Part shown: piece after piece, positions 48,156 to 55,927 of the stretch
Layout: every line of letters begins with the position of its first letter
Position numbering within the stretch: the first letter of the stretch is position 1
Assembly: GCA_044226395.1 (NCBI GenBank)
Contig: JBGAHD010000004.1
Span: forward strand, 372,001-436,000
DNA length: 64,000 nt
Reading direction: 5' to 3'
Origin: JBGAHD01 sp044226395
GTDB lineage: Bacteria > Pseudomonadota > Gammaproteobacteria > Xanthomonadales > Ahniellaceae
The notes under the pieces: generated by a model
Database searches by the model: none
The model's input: the letters and a program-made list of their open reading frames with translations, nothing else
What the model was told of the DNA's origin: nothing
Position numbers and translations under genes: made by a program

Positions 48156-48950
48156 GTGAACGCGCCCGCGCTCGCCGACGCCATCGATGCCCTGCTGCCG
48201 CAGACGCAGTGCACGCAGTGCGGTTTCCTGGGCTGTCGTCCTTATGCCGAAGCCATCGCGCGCGGCGAGGCCGAGATCAATCAATGCCCCCCCGGCGGCG
48301 CGCGCGGCATCGCCGCCTTGGCCGAGTTGCTCGGTCGCGCGACCTTGCCGCTCAATCCCGCGCATGGCATCGAACGCGCGCCGCGCGTGGCCTGGATCGA
48401 CGAGGCCGTGTGCATCGGCTGCACCAAGTGCATCCAGGCCTGCCCGGTCGACGCCATCCTCGGCGCGGGCAAGCGCATGCACACCGTGCTCGGCGCGGAA
48501 TGCACGGGCTGCGAGCTGTGCGTGGCGCCCTGCCCGGTCGATTGCATCCATTTGCTCGAGCGCGCGCCCGATGATCCTCTGCGCGCGGTCGAGCCGCTCG
48601 CGCGCGCCGACGCCTTGCGCTCGCGCTTTCACGCGCGCGAACGGCGCTTGAAGCGCGGGCGCGAGGACCACGCGGCGCGGTTGTCCGCGCGACGCGCCGA
48701 GGCCGAAGCGCGTGCTCGTGGCTCGCAAGCGGCGACGACGATCGAAACCAACACGGCCGTGACGTCTGCACCGACGGCGACCTCGCCCATCGCGGCATTG
48801 TCCGCGCGTTCGCCCGACAAGCCGCGCGACGAGCGCGAAAGCAATCCCGCCGCACTCGCGCAAGCGGCCTTGCCCGACGCCATCCTCGCCGCGATCGCGC
48901 GCGCGAAGGCGCGCAAGAGCACACCGTCGGATTCGGATCATGGCGGTTGA
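48156..48950 (+). CDS. rnfB: RnfB-like ferredoxin subunit without membrane anchor
   Basis: 264 residues from GTG 48156. It begins directly at the [4Fe-4S] DUF domain (IDALLPQTQCTQCGFLGC to NQCPPGG); the usual N-terminal transmembrane helix of RnfB is missing. Two ferredoxin motifs follow (CIGCTKCIQACPVDAI and CTGCELCVAPCPVDCI). The last 110 residues are a charged, low-complexity tail not found in short RnfB. The 11-base overlap with rnfD indicates an operon. RnfB normally passes electrons between ferredoxin and RnfC/RnfA-E. Confidence 0.92.
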   Translation: MNAPALADAIDALLPQTQCTQCGFLGCRPYAEAIARGEAEINQCPPGGARGIAALAELLGRATLPLNPAHGIERAPRVAWIDEAVCIGCTKCIQACPVDAILGAGKRMHTVLGAECTGCELCVAPCPVDCIHLLERAPDDPLRAVEPLARADALRSRFHARERRLKRGREDHAARLSARRAEAEARARGSQAATTIETNTAVTSAPTATSPIAALSARSPDKPRDERESNPAALAQAALPDAILAAIARAKARKSTPSDSDHGG

Positions 48951-49920
48951 CGCGATCGCGGCGCTCGATCGGCCGCGCGGCGCGGCGGTGCAACGCGCGG
49001 TGATGCTCGCCTTGCTGCCAGCGATCGGGGTGAAGACGATCGTGTTCGGTATTGGCGTGCCGGTACAACTCCTGATCAGCGTTCTGTTCGCGACGATCGC
49101 GCACGCGGGCTGCGCGTGGTGGCGACAACTGCCGCCCGGCGATCCGGCGCGACAAGCCTCGCCGATCTTGAGCGCGCTGCTGTTCGCGTTGTGCTTGCCG
49201 CCGTTGGCGCCGTGGTGGATCGCCGCGCTCGGCGCGAGTCTCGCCATCGCGCTGGGCAAGCACGCGCTGGGTGACGGGCGCGCGCACGTGTTCAATCCAG
49301 CGATGTTGGGTTTCGTCGCGATGCTGTTCGCGTTTCCGGCGGAATTGAATGCCTGGCCGGCGCCGCGGCTCGATGCGCTGACCGACAGTGCGTCGATGCT
49401 GTCCGCGATCTTCTTCGATGCCAGCGCGCGCGATGCGTTGGCGCAAGCAACGCCACTGACCGCGCGCGCGGCGTGGCTGGCGCAAGGGCATACCTTGGCG
49501 GAGTTCACGTCGGGTGGGTTGATTTTCGGCGCGAGCGTCGCGCTGGCGTTTCTCGCCGGCGGCGCTTGGTTGTGGCGACGTGGCGTGATCGCTTGGCAGG
49601 CGCCCGTGGGTTTGCTCACGGGCTTGTGCGCGCCGGCGATGATCGCGTGGCTGGCCGATGCCAGCCGTCATGCGTCGCCGCTGCATCACGCGATCGAAGG
49701 CGGCGCGATGATGGCGGCGTGGTTCGTGGTCACCGATCCGGGCAACGGCGTGCGCGGTCCGCGCGTACGATTCGCGTTGGGCGTGATCGTGGGCGCAATG
49801 ACGTGGTGGCTGCGCGAACGCGGCGCGCTCGCCGATGGCGTGGCCGTTGCCGTGCTGCTGGCCAACGCGCTCGCGCCGGGCGTGGCGCGCATCGCATCGA
49901 CACCGGCGCGCGCGACATGA
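48940..49920 (+). CDS. rnfD: RnfD subunit
   Basis: 326 residues, about nine hydrophobic helices. The covalent-FMN site is kept: Thr171 in AQATPLTA, which aligns with Thr187 of E. coli RsxD (SQATPLD). Other matches are SALLFALCLPPLAPWW, FNPAMLGFVAMLFAFP and the C-terminal DGVAVAVLLANALAP. RnfD is part of the membrane core that couples electron flow to ion movement. Confidence 0.94.
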   Translation: MAVDAIAALDRPRGAAVQRAVMLALLPAIGVKTIVFGIGVPVQLLISVLFATIAHAGCAWWRQLPPGDPARQASPILSALLFALCLPPLAPWWIAALGASLAIALGKHALGDGRAHVFNPAMLGFVAMLFAFPAELNAWPAPRLDALTDSASMLSAIFFDASARDALAQATPLTARAAWLAQGHTLAEFTSGGLIFGASVALAFLAGGAWLWRRGVIAWQAPVGLLTGLCAPAMIAWLADASRHASPLHHAIEGGAMMAAWFVVTDPGNGVRGPRVRFALGVIVGAMTWWLRERGALADGVAVAVLLANALAPGVARIASTPARAT

Positions 49921-50543
49921 TGACGCCGCGCTCGACTCAACGCAGCGCGATCGTCTTCCTGGCGATGACCGCGCTCGCGATCGCCCTCGTCATCACAATG
50001 GAACGCTACACGCGCGCCGGCGCCACGCAAGCGCAAGATGTGGCCGCCATCGCCGAGATCGGCGATCTCTTGCCCGTCACGCAGGATGCCGAGTGGCAAG
50101 TCGACCGCGTGCCCTGGCCCGCCAATCCGGAACTCGGCACCATCACCGCGCAAGTGATCTATCGCGCGCGAAAGCAAGGCCAACCCGCCGGCGTGGTGCT
50201 GCCCGTGATCGCGCGCGAGGGTTACAACGGCCCGATCGAACTGCGCGTCGGTGTCGATGCCGAAGGCCGCATCGTCGGCGTGCGTCTGATCGCGCATCGC
50301 GAAACGCCCGGCCTTGGCGCCGAAATCGAACCGCAACGCAGCGACTGGCTCGCGCGCCTGCAAGGCCATTCCTTGAGCGATCCGCCGCTGGATCGCTGGG
50401 CCGTGCGTCGCGATGGCGGTGACTTCGATCAACTCGCCGGCGCCACGCAAACGCCGCGCGCCATCATCGCCGCCGTGCGTCGCGCGCTGGTGTGGTATCA
50501 GGCGCAACGCGAAGCCGTGTTCGCCGCACGGAGCGCTTCATGA
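49917..50543 (+). CDS. rnfG: RnfG subunit
   Basis: 208 residues. One N-terminal membrane helix (IVFLAMTALAIALVITM) and a periplasmic FMN-binding domain. The flavinylation motif is present as DQLAGATQTP; the usual Ser/Thr before Gly-Ala-Thr is Ala, but the modified Thr remains. ETPGLGAEI is the second family block. It overlaps rnfD and rnfE by ATGA each. The flavin transferase ApbE is not in this window. Confidence 0.94.
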   Translation: MMTPRSTQRSAIVFLAMTALAIALVITMERYTRAGATQAQDVAAIAEIGDLLPVTQDAEWQVDRVPWPANPELGTITAQVIYRARKQGQPAGVVLPVIAREGYNGPIELRVGVDAEGRIVGVRLIAHRETPGLGAEIEPQRSDWLARLQGHSLSDPPLDRWAVRRDGGDFDQLAGATQTPRAIIAAVRRALVWYQAQREAVFAARSAS

Positions 50544-51139
50544 GCACCGCCGATCGCGCGCGCGAGGATCTGATCCTCGCCCTGCTGCCCGTGATGATGA
50601 TGGCGCCGACAGCGGCCGAAGGCGTGGCGGTGGGCGTGTTGATGGCCCTGCTCGCGCCGCTCGCCTACGCGCTGGGCGCGATCGCGCGCGCGGAAGCACA
50701 CTGGCGCGGCCCGACCGCGATCGTGATCGCGGTGATGCTCGCGGCGTGCGCGCTGTTCGCGACCGAGGCGCTGTGGCCCGGCGTGCATCAAGCGCTAGTC
50801 GCGAACCTGATGGTGCTGGCCGTGCCCTGCGCGCTCGTCGCGTGGCGCGCGATGGCGCCCGAGCCGCGCGCGCGTTTCTTCGAAGCCGCTTCGATCACGG
50901 CGCGCGTCGTCGCTTGGCCCCTGCTGGCGGGCCTCTTGCGCGAAGCCCTCGGGCGCGGCACCGTGTTCGCCGACGCCGCGGCGGTGCTGGGCGATGGGGC
51001 CGCGCGCTTGTCGCTGGCCGCGTCGTCATCGCCACGCGGCATCATCTGGATGCTCGAGCCCGCGGGCGCGCTGCTGATCGCGGGCGCCCTGATCGCACTC
51101 GAGCGCGCCTGGCACGCCCAAGAGAAGTCTCCAACATGA
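50540..51139 (+). CDS. rnfE: Divergent RnfE subunit
   Basis: 199 residues, six hydrophobic segments. Clear RnfE matches near the end: LLREALGRGTVFADAAAVLG (family: MREILGQGTLFDGADQLLG) and LEPAGALLIAGALIALERA. Of the two cluster cysteines of RnfE, the first (family LGLCPLLA) is lost, as ALLPVMMMAP, and the second is probably kept in LAVPCALVA. It overlaps nth by ATGA. Confidence 0.88.
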   Translation: MSTADRAREDLILALLPVMMMAPTAAEGVAVGVLMALLAPLAYALGAIARAEAHWRGPTAIVIAVMLAACALFATEALWPGVHQALVANLMVLAVPCALVAWRAMAPEPRARFFEAASITARVVAWPLLAGLLREALGRGTVFADAAAVLGDGAARLSLAASSSPRGIIWMLEPAGALLIAGALIALERAWHAQEKSPT

Positions 51140-51903
51140 GCAAGCCCCGCTCCGCCCGCGCCAGCGCCGACACCGCGCGCGCGCACGCGATCTTCTCGCG
51201 CTTGCGCGAACTCAATCCGCAGCCGCGCACCGAACTCGAATACCGCACACCGTTCGAACTGCTTGTCGCCGTGGTGCTTTCCGCGCAGGCCACCGACGTC
51301 AGCGTTAACAAGGCCACGCGTCTGCTCTATCCCGTGGCCAACACGCCGCGCGCCATCCTCGATCTGGGCGAGGACGGCCTCAAGCGCTACATCAACACAA
51401 TCGGCCTGTACAACGCGAAGGCGAAGAACGTCACCGCGCTGTGCGAGAAGCTGCTCGCCGAACACGGCGGCGAAGTGCCGCGCGCGCGCGAGGCGCTCGA
51501 GGCCCTGCCGGGCGTTGGTCGCAAGACCGCCAACGTCGTGCTCAACACGGCCTTCGGCGAACCGACGATGGCGGTCGACACGCACATCTTTCGCGTCTCG
51601 CATCGCTTGGGTTTTTCGCGCGGCAAGACGCCGCTCGCGGTCGAACAGGATCTGTTGCGCCTCGTGCCCGAGGAATTCCTGCGCGACGCGCACCACTGGC
51701 TGATCCTGCACGGCCGTTATGTGTGCAAGGCGCGCAAGCCCGACTGCCCGTCGTGCGTCATTCGCGCGTGGTGTCCGTTCACGCCCAAGACCGGCGAGGC
51801 GCCGAGCAAGCCCGCGTCGAAAGCGACGAAGGCGCGCGCGAAAGCGACCAAGGTCGCGAAGAAGTCGACCGCGTCGACGCGCGGTCGTCGCGTCGCGCGC
51901 TGA
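51136..51903 (+). CDS. nth: Endonuclease III
   Basis: 255 residues. Nth removes oxidised pyrimidines and cuts at abasic sites. The catalytic Lys is in LPGVGRKTANVVL, the catalytic Asp in MAVDTHIFRV, and the [4Fe-4S] loop ends CPSCVIRAWC. A basic Lys/Ala-rich tail of about 40 residues is added beyond the E. coli length, perhaps for DNA contact. rnfE-nth coupling is the classic arrangement. Confidence 0.96.
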   Translation: MSKPRSARASADTARAHAIFSRLRELNPQPRTELEYRTPFELLVAVVLSAQATDVSVNKATRLLYPVANTPRAILDLGEDGLKRYINTIGLYNAKAKNVTALCEKLLAEHGGEVPRAREALEALPGVGRKTANVVLNTAFGEPTMAVDTHIFRVSHRLGFSRGKTPLAVEQDLLRLVPEEFLRDAHHWLILHGRYVCKARKPDCPSCVIRAWCPFTPKTGEAPSKPASKATKARAKATKVAKKSTASTRGRRVAR

Positions 51904-51905
51904 AC

Positions 51906-52688
51906 TTAGCGCTTGTAGATTGGCATCTCCGGACCTTCCAGCAAATCCGGACTGTCGTCGAGAAAATTGCGGATGTTCATCTCGCGCAGGCGACGCAAGG
52001 TGCGCGCCATGATCGTGCAGCGGCCGCGTTCGACGATCTCGACCGGATCGGTCGCCATCGGCACCTGCGGTTGCAGGCCGCTGTACGCGTAAGACTGATA
52101 GGCCACGGAATTGAAGCCCGCCGCCGCGCCAATCGCCGCGCCCGGCGCGGCGGCCGCCGCCGCTTTGAGAACTTGCTCGCCTTCGTCGTACCACGTGACC
52201 ACTTGCCCCACCGGCGCGGGATTGGGCGTGATCACCGCATATCGCACATGGCTGGCGGACCCGCGCAGCAAGACGCCGCTGTCGAAGCCGAGGACGACTT
52301 CGCGATCATTGATCCGAATGCCCAAGTCCTGACGCATGGCGACGAGCTTGCGATCACCGTCGAGGAAATACACTTTCGGCAAGAAGGCCGTGCGTCGAGC
52401 GTTGCCCTGCGCCTGCTTGTCCATCGTGACCTCGATCGACAACACCAACGGCTTTCGCCACTTCGGCAACTCGATCGCGAAGTACGGCGCCGGCCCCGTC
52501 TCGAATTCCCCTTGCTCGGCGATGCGCGAGAAGTCGGCATCGAGCGTGCGATAGGTTCCGATCTTGTGAAACTCCGCGATGTCGGCGAACCACGCGCAGC
52601 ACGCCACGGGTTCGGCGGCGCGCGACGTTCCCGCGCAAAGGAAAGCAAGCACGCCGACGGCGATCAAGATCAGGCCACGCAGGTCCAT
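51906..52688 (-). CDS. Exported MalM-like protein
   Basis: 260 residues from ATG 52688 (GGAG upstream). Signal peptide (LILIAVGVLAFLCAGTSRA) then a domain that resembles MalM (maltose operon periplasmic protein): PYFAIELPKWRKPLVLSIEV, LPKVYFLDGDRKLVAM, and RYAVITPNPAPVGQVV. The Ala-rich AAAAAAPGAAIGAAAG stretch near residue 180 is low-complexity. There are no maltose genes around, so a maltose role is not supported. It converges on nth and diverges from the RiPP operon. Confidence 0.65.
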   Translation of the reverse strand: MDLRGLILIAVGVLAFLCAGTSRAAEPVACCAWFADIAEFHKIGTYRTLDADFSRIAEQGEFETGPAPYFAIELPKWRKPLVLSIEVTMDKQAQGNARRTAFLPKVYFLDGDRKLVAMRQDLGIRINDREVVLGFDSGVLLRGSASHVRYAVITPNPAPVGQVVTWYDEGEQVLKAAAAAAPGAAIGAAAGFNSVAYQSYAYSGLQPQVPMATDPVEIVERGRCTIMARTLRRLREMNIRNFLDDSPDLLEGPEMPIYKR

Positions 52689-53050
52689 CAAGGCGATTCT
52701 CCAAGGGCGGGTTCGCGTTCGTGGTCGCGGCGAACGGGACCACGGCCGCATCATGACGTTTGCTTAACATCGATGCCAGCCGCCGCTGCCGGGCGTGCCT
52801 AGACAGCGCCGCTTATCGCTCGTCGTCGCTGACACCGGTTGCCTTCTCGCGCGCGCGGTGTCGCCCTTCTTGCATCCACGTCACATTCGGCAACGTAACC
52901 TTGCGCGTAGTTCGGGCGCTGATCGAGATTCGCGCGAAAGATTGCGCGCGTCGTGCCGGTCAGATCGCTCGTGGACCTGCCAAGGCGCAACAAACGGGGA
53001 TTGTTTGCTGCACCGCGACAGGCTTACCTTAAGCGGGCTGGAGGCATGGA
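52689..53050. other. Upstream region between MalM-like gene and RiPP operon
   Basis: No gene is supported here. It must hold divergent promoters. An imperfect inverted repeat (GCAACAAAC 52987-52995, GTTTGCTGC 53003-53011) may be a regulator site. No clear promoter hexamers are visible. Confidence 0.4.
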
Positions 53051-53127
53051 CGACATGATGTCGTCGCGCCATTCACGCGCTGGGAATGTCGCCTGGGGCG
53101 ACGCTGATCACCGCGAGGCGGTGATCA
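53051..53127 (+). promoter_or_regulatory. Three stacked inverted repeats in the hvfA leader
   Basis: Within 77 bases: a 6-base repeat (CGACAT/ATGTCG at 53051-53063), a 6-base stem with 3-base loop (GTCGCC 53088-53093, GGCGAC 53097-53102), and a perfect 10-base stem with 3-base loop (TGATCACCGC 53105-53114, GCGGTGATCA 53118-53127). They end 40 bases before the precursor start codon. They could be an operator, an RNA element or both. Confidence 0.55.
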
Positions 53128-53166
53128 TTGTCCGAGTGTCACTCATCAAAATCCGTGGAGACCATC

Positions 53167-53571
53167 ATGTCGAAGAAAGTCATCAACACGCTGTCCCTGG
53201 CCGTCGGCGCCGCCTTCCTGGGTTCGGTCGCCGTGTCGCAGGCCGCGCACGCGTTCCAGCTCAACGATCTGGGCCATGGCTATCAGGTCGTGGGCGAAGA
53301 GAAGCCGGAAGGCCAGTGTGGTGAGGGCAAGTGCGGCGCCAACAAGGACAAGGCGCACGAAGGCAACTGCGGCGCGGACAAGACCAAGGCCGAAGGCCAG
53401 TGCGGCGAAGGCAAGTGCGGCGCCAACAAGGACAAGGCGCACGAAGGCTCCTGCGGCGCTGACAAGGACAAGGCGAAGGAAGGCTCTTGCGGCGGCGACA
53501 AGGACAAGGCGAAGGAAGGCTCCTGCGGCGGCGAGAAGGGCAAGGAAGGTTCTTGCGGCGGTAGCCACTAA
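53167..53571 (+). CDS. hvfA: HvfA-type RiPP precursor (EGxCG-repeat, metal-binding)
   Basis: 134 residues from ATG 53167 (GGAG upstream). Signal peptide to about residue 29 (ending SQAAHA), a short leader with LGHGYQVV, then repeats with nine cysteines at 51, 56, 68, 79, 84, 95, 108, 120 and 130. Every one is in an EGxCG motif: EGQCG, EGKCG, EGNCG, EGQCG, EGKCG, then EGSCG four times. HvfA-family precursors carry EGKCG motifs whose cysteines are turned by MNIO enzymes into oxazolone/thioamide groups that bind copper. The enzyme, partner and DoxX genes follow immediately. Modification and copper as the metal are inferred from the family. Confidence 0.9.
   Translation: MSKKVINTLSLAVGAAFLGSVAVSQAAHAFQLNDLGHGYQVVGEEKPEGQCGEGKCGANKDKAHEGNCGADKTKAEGQCGEGKCGANKDKAHEGSCGADKDKAKEGSCGGDKDKAKEGSCGGEKGKEGSCGGSH
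53308..53568 (+). repeat. In-frame coding repeats of the RiPP core
   Basis: Two 84-base units (53308-53391 and 53392-53475, residues 48-75 and 76-103) followed by shorter units of about 36 bases built on KEGSCGG-DKDKA. The two long units are nearly identical at DNA level, so recent duplication is likely. Confidence 0.85.
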
Positions 53572-53583
53572 CGTCGTTCGCGG

Positions 53584-54459
53584 ATGAGTTCCGTGTCCAT
53601 GCACGCCTATCCCGTGCAAGGCGCCGGACTCGGCCTCAGGCGGGCCCTTTTGGGTCCGCTTGAGGACGCGCCCGCGGGCGCTTTCGATTTTCTCGAGATC
53701 GCGCCGGAAAACTGGGTTGGTGTCGGTGGTCGCCTGGGCAAGCGCCTGCGCGCGATGACCGAGCGTCATCCCTTCGTCTGTCACGGCCTGTCGTTGTCGT
53801 TGGGCGGCCCCGCGCCGCTGGACGAAACGTTTCTGATGCGCGTACGGCGTTTCCTCGACGCGCACGATGTCCGCTACTACAGCGAACATCTTTCCGCCTG
53901 TTCCGACGACGCGCACCTGTACGACCTGATGCCGATCCCGTTCACCGAATCGGCCGTGCGTCACGTCGCCGAGCGCATCCAGCGCACGCAGGATCTGATC
54001 GGTCGGCGCATGGCGATCGAAAACGTCTCGTACTACACGCCGCTCGGCGGCGAGATGAGCGAACTCGACTTCATTCTCGCGGTGCTCGAACGGGCCGACT
54101 GCGAGTTGCTGCTCGACGTCAACAACATCCACGTCAACAGCATCAATCACCGTTACGACGCGCGCGCCTTTCTGACGGCGCTGCCGCGCGAGCGCGTGGC
54201 CTATTTTCACGTGGCTGGGCACTATGTCGAAGCGCCCGACCTGATCGTCGACACGCATGGCGCCGCCATCGTGACCCCGGTGTGGGATCTGCTCGCGCAC
54301 GCCTACGCGCACTTCGGCCCGGTGCCGACCTTGCTCGAACGCGATTTCAATTTTCCCGCGCCCGAGGAGTTGTACGCCGAGGTCGCGCGCATTCGCGAGT
54401 TTCAGCGCGCGGCGCCCGCCAGCGAATCGCCGCGCCTTCGTCCCAGCGTCACCGCATGA
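53584..54459 (+). CDS. hvfB: DUF692 multinuclear iron oxidase (HvfB)
   Basis: 291 residues. A TIM-barrel MNIO that modifies cysteines of RiPP precursors using iron and oxygen. Opening GAGLGLRR and DFLEIAPENWVG are typical. Candidate metal ligands are H67 (CHGLSLSLGG), E146 (AIENVSYY), D178 and N180 with H183 (LLLDVNNIHVNS), H209 and H213 (YFHVAGH), D223 and H225 (VDTHGAA), and E252 (LLERDFNFP). It starts 12 bases after the precursor gene and overlaps the DUF2063 gene (ATGA). A long hairpin lies in its first codons. Confidence 0.95.
   Translation: MSSVSMHAYPVQGAGLGLRRALLGPLEDAPAGAFDFLEIAPENWVGVGGRLGKRLRAMTERHPFVCHGLSLSLGGPAPLDETFLMRVRRFLDAHDVRYYSEHLSACSDDAHLYDLMPIPFTESAVRHVAERIQRTQDLIGRRMAIENVSYYTPLGGEMSELDFILAVLERADCELLLDVNNIHVNSINHRYDARAFLTALPRERVAYFHVAGHYVEAPDLIVDTHGAAIVTPVWDLLAHAYAHFGPVPTLLERDFNFPAPEELYAEVARIREFQRAAPASESPRLRPSVTA
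53634..53665 (+). other. Long hairpin just inside hvfB
   Basis: A 14-base stem (53634-53647 with 53652-53665, two G-U pairs) and a TTTT loop. It starts 62 bases after the precursor stop codon, inside codons 17-28 of hvfB. It is placed where it could shield the precursor part of the mRNA from 3' decay or reduce enzyme expression. Confidence 0.6.
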
Positions 54460-55226
54460 GCGCCGCCGGCATCGATCATCGCCCGCTGCAGTACGCCTTC
54501 GCCGCGCATCTGCGCGATCCCGAAGGCCAGCCCATGCCCGAGGGTCTGGAAGATCGGCGCGTCGCGATCTATCGCGAGCTGTTCTACAACAATGTCGAGA
54601 GTCTGCTGTCGGGTAACTTTCCGGTCATTCGCAGCCTCTTGCCCAAGGCGACCTGGCATGCGCTCGTGCGCGACTTCTATCGCGAGCACGCCAGCCACAC
54701 GCCGTTGTTCACCGAGATCGGACGCGAGTTCTCGCGTTACCTGCAAGCGCGCGCCGAACGTGGCGCGGGCGACCCGCCCTTCCTGAGCGAGCTGGCGCAT
54801 TACGAGTTCGTCGAACTCGCCGTGGCGCTGGACGAAGCCGACATCGCGACCATTGCCCACGATCCCGAGGGCGATGTCGTGCGGGGCGCGCCGGTGGTCT
54901 CGCCGCTGGCGCGATTGCTGGTGTATCGCTTCCCCGTCCACCGCATCCGCGCGGACTATCAACCCCATGAAGCGCCCGCCGAGGCCACCTGCCTGATCGT
55001 GGCGCGCAACCGACGCGACGAAGTCGGCTTCATGGAAACCTCGATGCTGAGCCTCAAGCTCATCGAGCTGCTGAAAGAAAACCCGGGGGCCACGGGTCTT
55101 GAATGCGTCGGCGCGATCGCCGAGGTGTTCGAGGCCACGCAACGCGACGGCGTGATCGCCGCCGGCTCGGAAATTCTTCGAGGCCTGCGCGCGCGCGACG
55201 TCTTGCTGGGCACGCGAACGGACTGA
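54456..55226 (+). CDS. hvfC: DUF2063 partner protein (HvfC)
   Basis: 256 residues. N-terminal DUF2063 helical domain: LQYAFAAHLRDPEG, VAIYRELFYNNVESLLSGNFPV, FLSELAHYEFVELA. The C-terminal part (about 170-250) resembles a winged-helix/peptide-binding domain (LSLKLIELLKENPGATG). HvfC-type proteins work with the MNIO, binding the precursor leader so it can be modified. Overlaps hvfB by ATGA. Confidence 0.93.
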   Translation: MSAAGIDHRPLQYAFAAHLRDPEGQPMPEGLEDRRVAIYRELFYNNVESLLSGNFPVIRSLLPKATWHALVRDFYREHASHTPLFTEIGREFSRYLQARAERGAGDPPFLSELAHYEFVELAVALDEADIATIAHDPEGDVVRGAPVVSPLARLLVYRFPVHRIRADYQPHEAPAEATCLIVARNRRDEVGFMETSMLSLKLIELLKENPGATGLECVGAIAEVFEATQRDGVIAAGSEILRGLRARDVLLGTRTD

Positions 55227-55256
55227 CCGCCATCGCGCGGTAAATGGGAGACCACG

Positions 55257-55925
55257 ATGAGTAGCTTCACGATCTCCGGCGTGATCAACGCCTGGGAATG
55301 GCTGACCGCGCGCCTGCGCGGCGCGGGCGAAGTGATTCCGCGCCTGACCATGCGTCTGGTGATGGGCTGGGAATTTTGGGAATCGGGCGTGGAGAAACTG
55401 CACGGCCAAAATTGGTTCGCCGACATCGCCGATCGCTTTCCCTTTCCCTTCAATCGCATTCCCACCGATCTGAGCTGGGGCATCGCGACCTGGTTCGAAC
55501 TGATTGGCGCGGTGATGCTGTGGATTGGCCTGGGCACGCGCTTCTTCGCGTTCTCGCTGCTGTTTCTGACCTTCGTCGCCACCGCCGCCGTGCATTGGCC
55601 GGACATGTGGTCGATGTGGGCGGATCTGCTCAAGGGCTACGCGGTGTCCGACAAGGGCTATGGCAACTTCAAGCTGCCGTTGCTGTTCTCGGTGATGCTG
55701 CTGCCACTGATCTTCAATGGCGCGGGCAAGCTCAGTGTCGATCACGCGCTGGCGATGATCTTCAAGCTCGACGGCAAGGCGCCGCCGGTGAATGACCTCT
55801 ACGCGTGGTCGCTGGCGGCGGCGGTGCTGGGCGTGCCCTTCCTGATGCTGATTCCGTCGTGGGGCTTCGTGATGCTCGGCGCGGCCGTGGCCTTGTTGAT
55901 CACCGCGCGCGTGGCGCGCGCCTGA
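55257..55925 (+). CDS. DoxX family membrane protein (HvfD)
   Basis: 222 residues with four to five hydrophobic segments (LSWGIATWFELIGAVMLWIG, FFAFSLLFLTFVATAAVHW, LPLLFSVMLLPLIF, AAVLGVPFLMLIPSWG). The opening RLTMRLVMGWEFWESGVEKLHG is the DoxX signature. DoxX genes are the usual fourth member of hvf operons; their exact step is unclear. It has GGGAG upstream and lies 30 bases after hvfC. Confidence 0.93.
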   Translation: MSSFTISGVINAWEWLTARLRGAGEVIPRLTMRLVMGWEFWESGVEKLHGQNWFADIADRFPFPFNRIPTDLSWGIATWFELIGAVMLWIGLGTRFFAFSLLFLTFVATAAVHWPDMWSMWADLLKGYAVSDKGYGNFKLPLLFSVMLLPLIFNGAGKLSVDHALAMIFKLDGKAPPVNDLYAWSLAAAVLGVPFLMLIPSWGFVMLGAAVALLITARVARA

Positions 55926-55927
55926 TC

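Noticed and set aside
53283..53543. Repetitive minus-strand frame opposite the RiPP precursor
   Set aside because: Mirror of the precursor repeats. It has no start signal and no export signal.
53308..53568. Repeat array considered as CRISPR-like or satellite DNA
   Set aside because: The repeats are in frame, with no unique spacers of constant length, and encode the EGxCG core.
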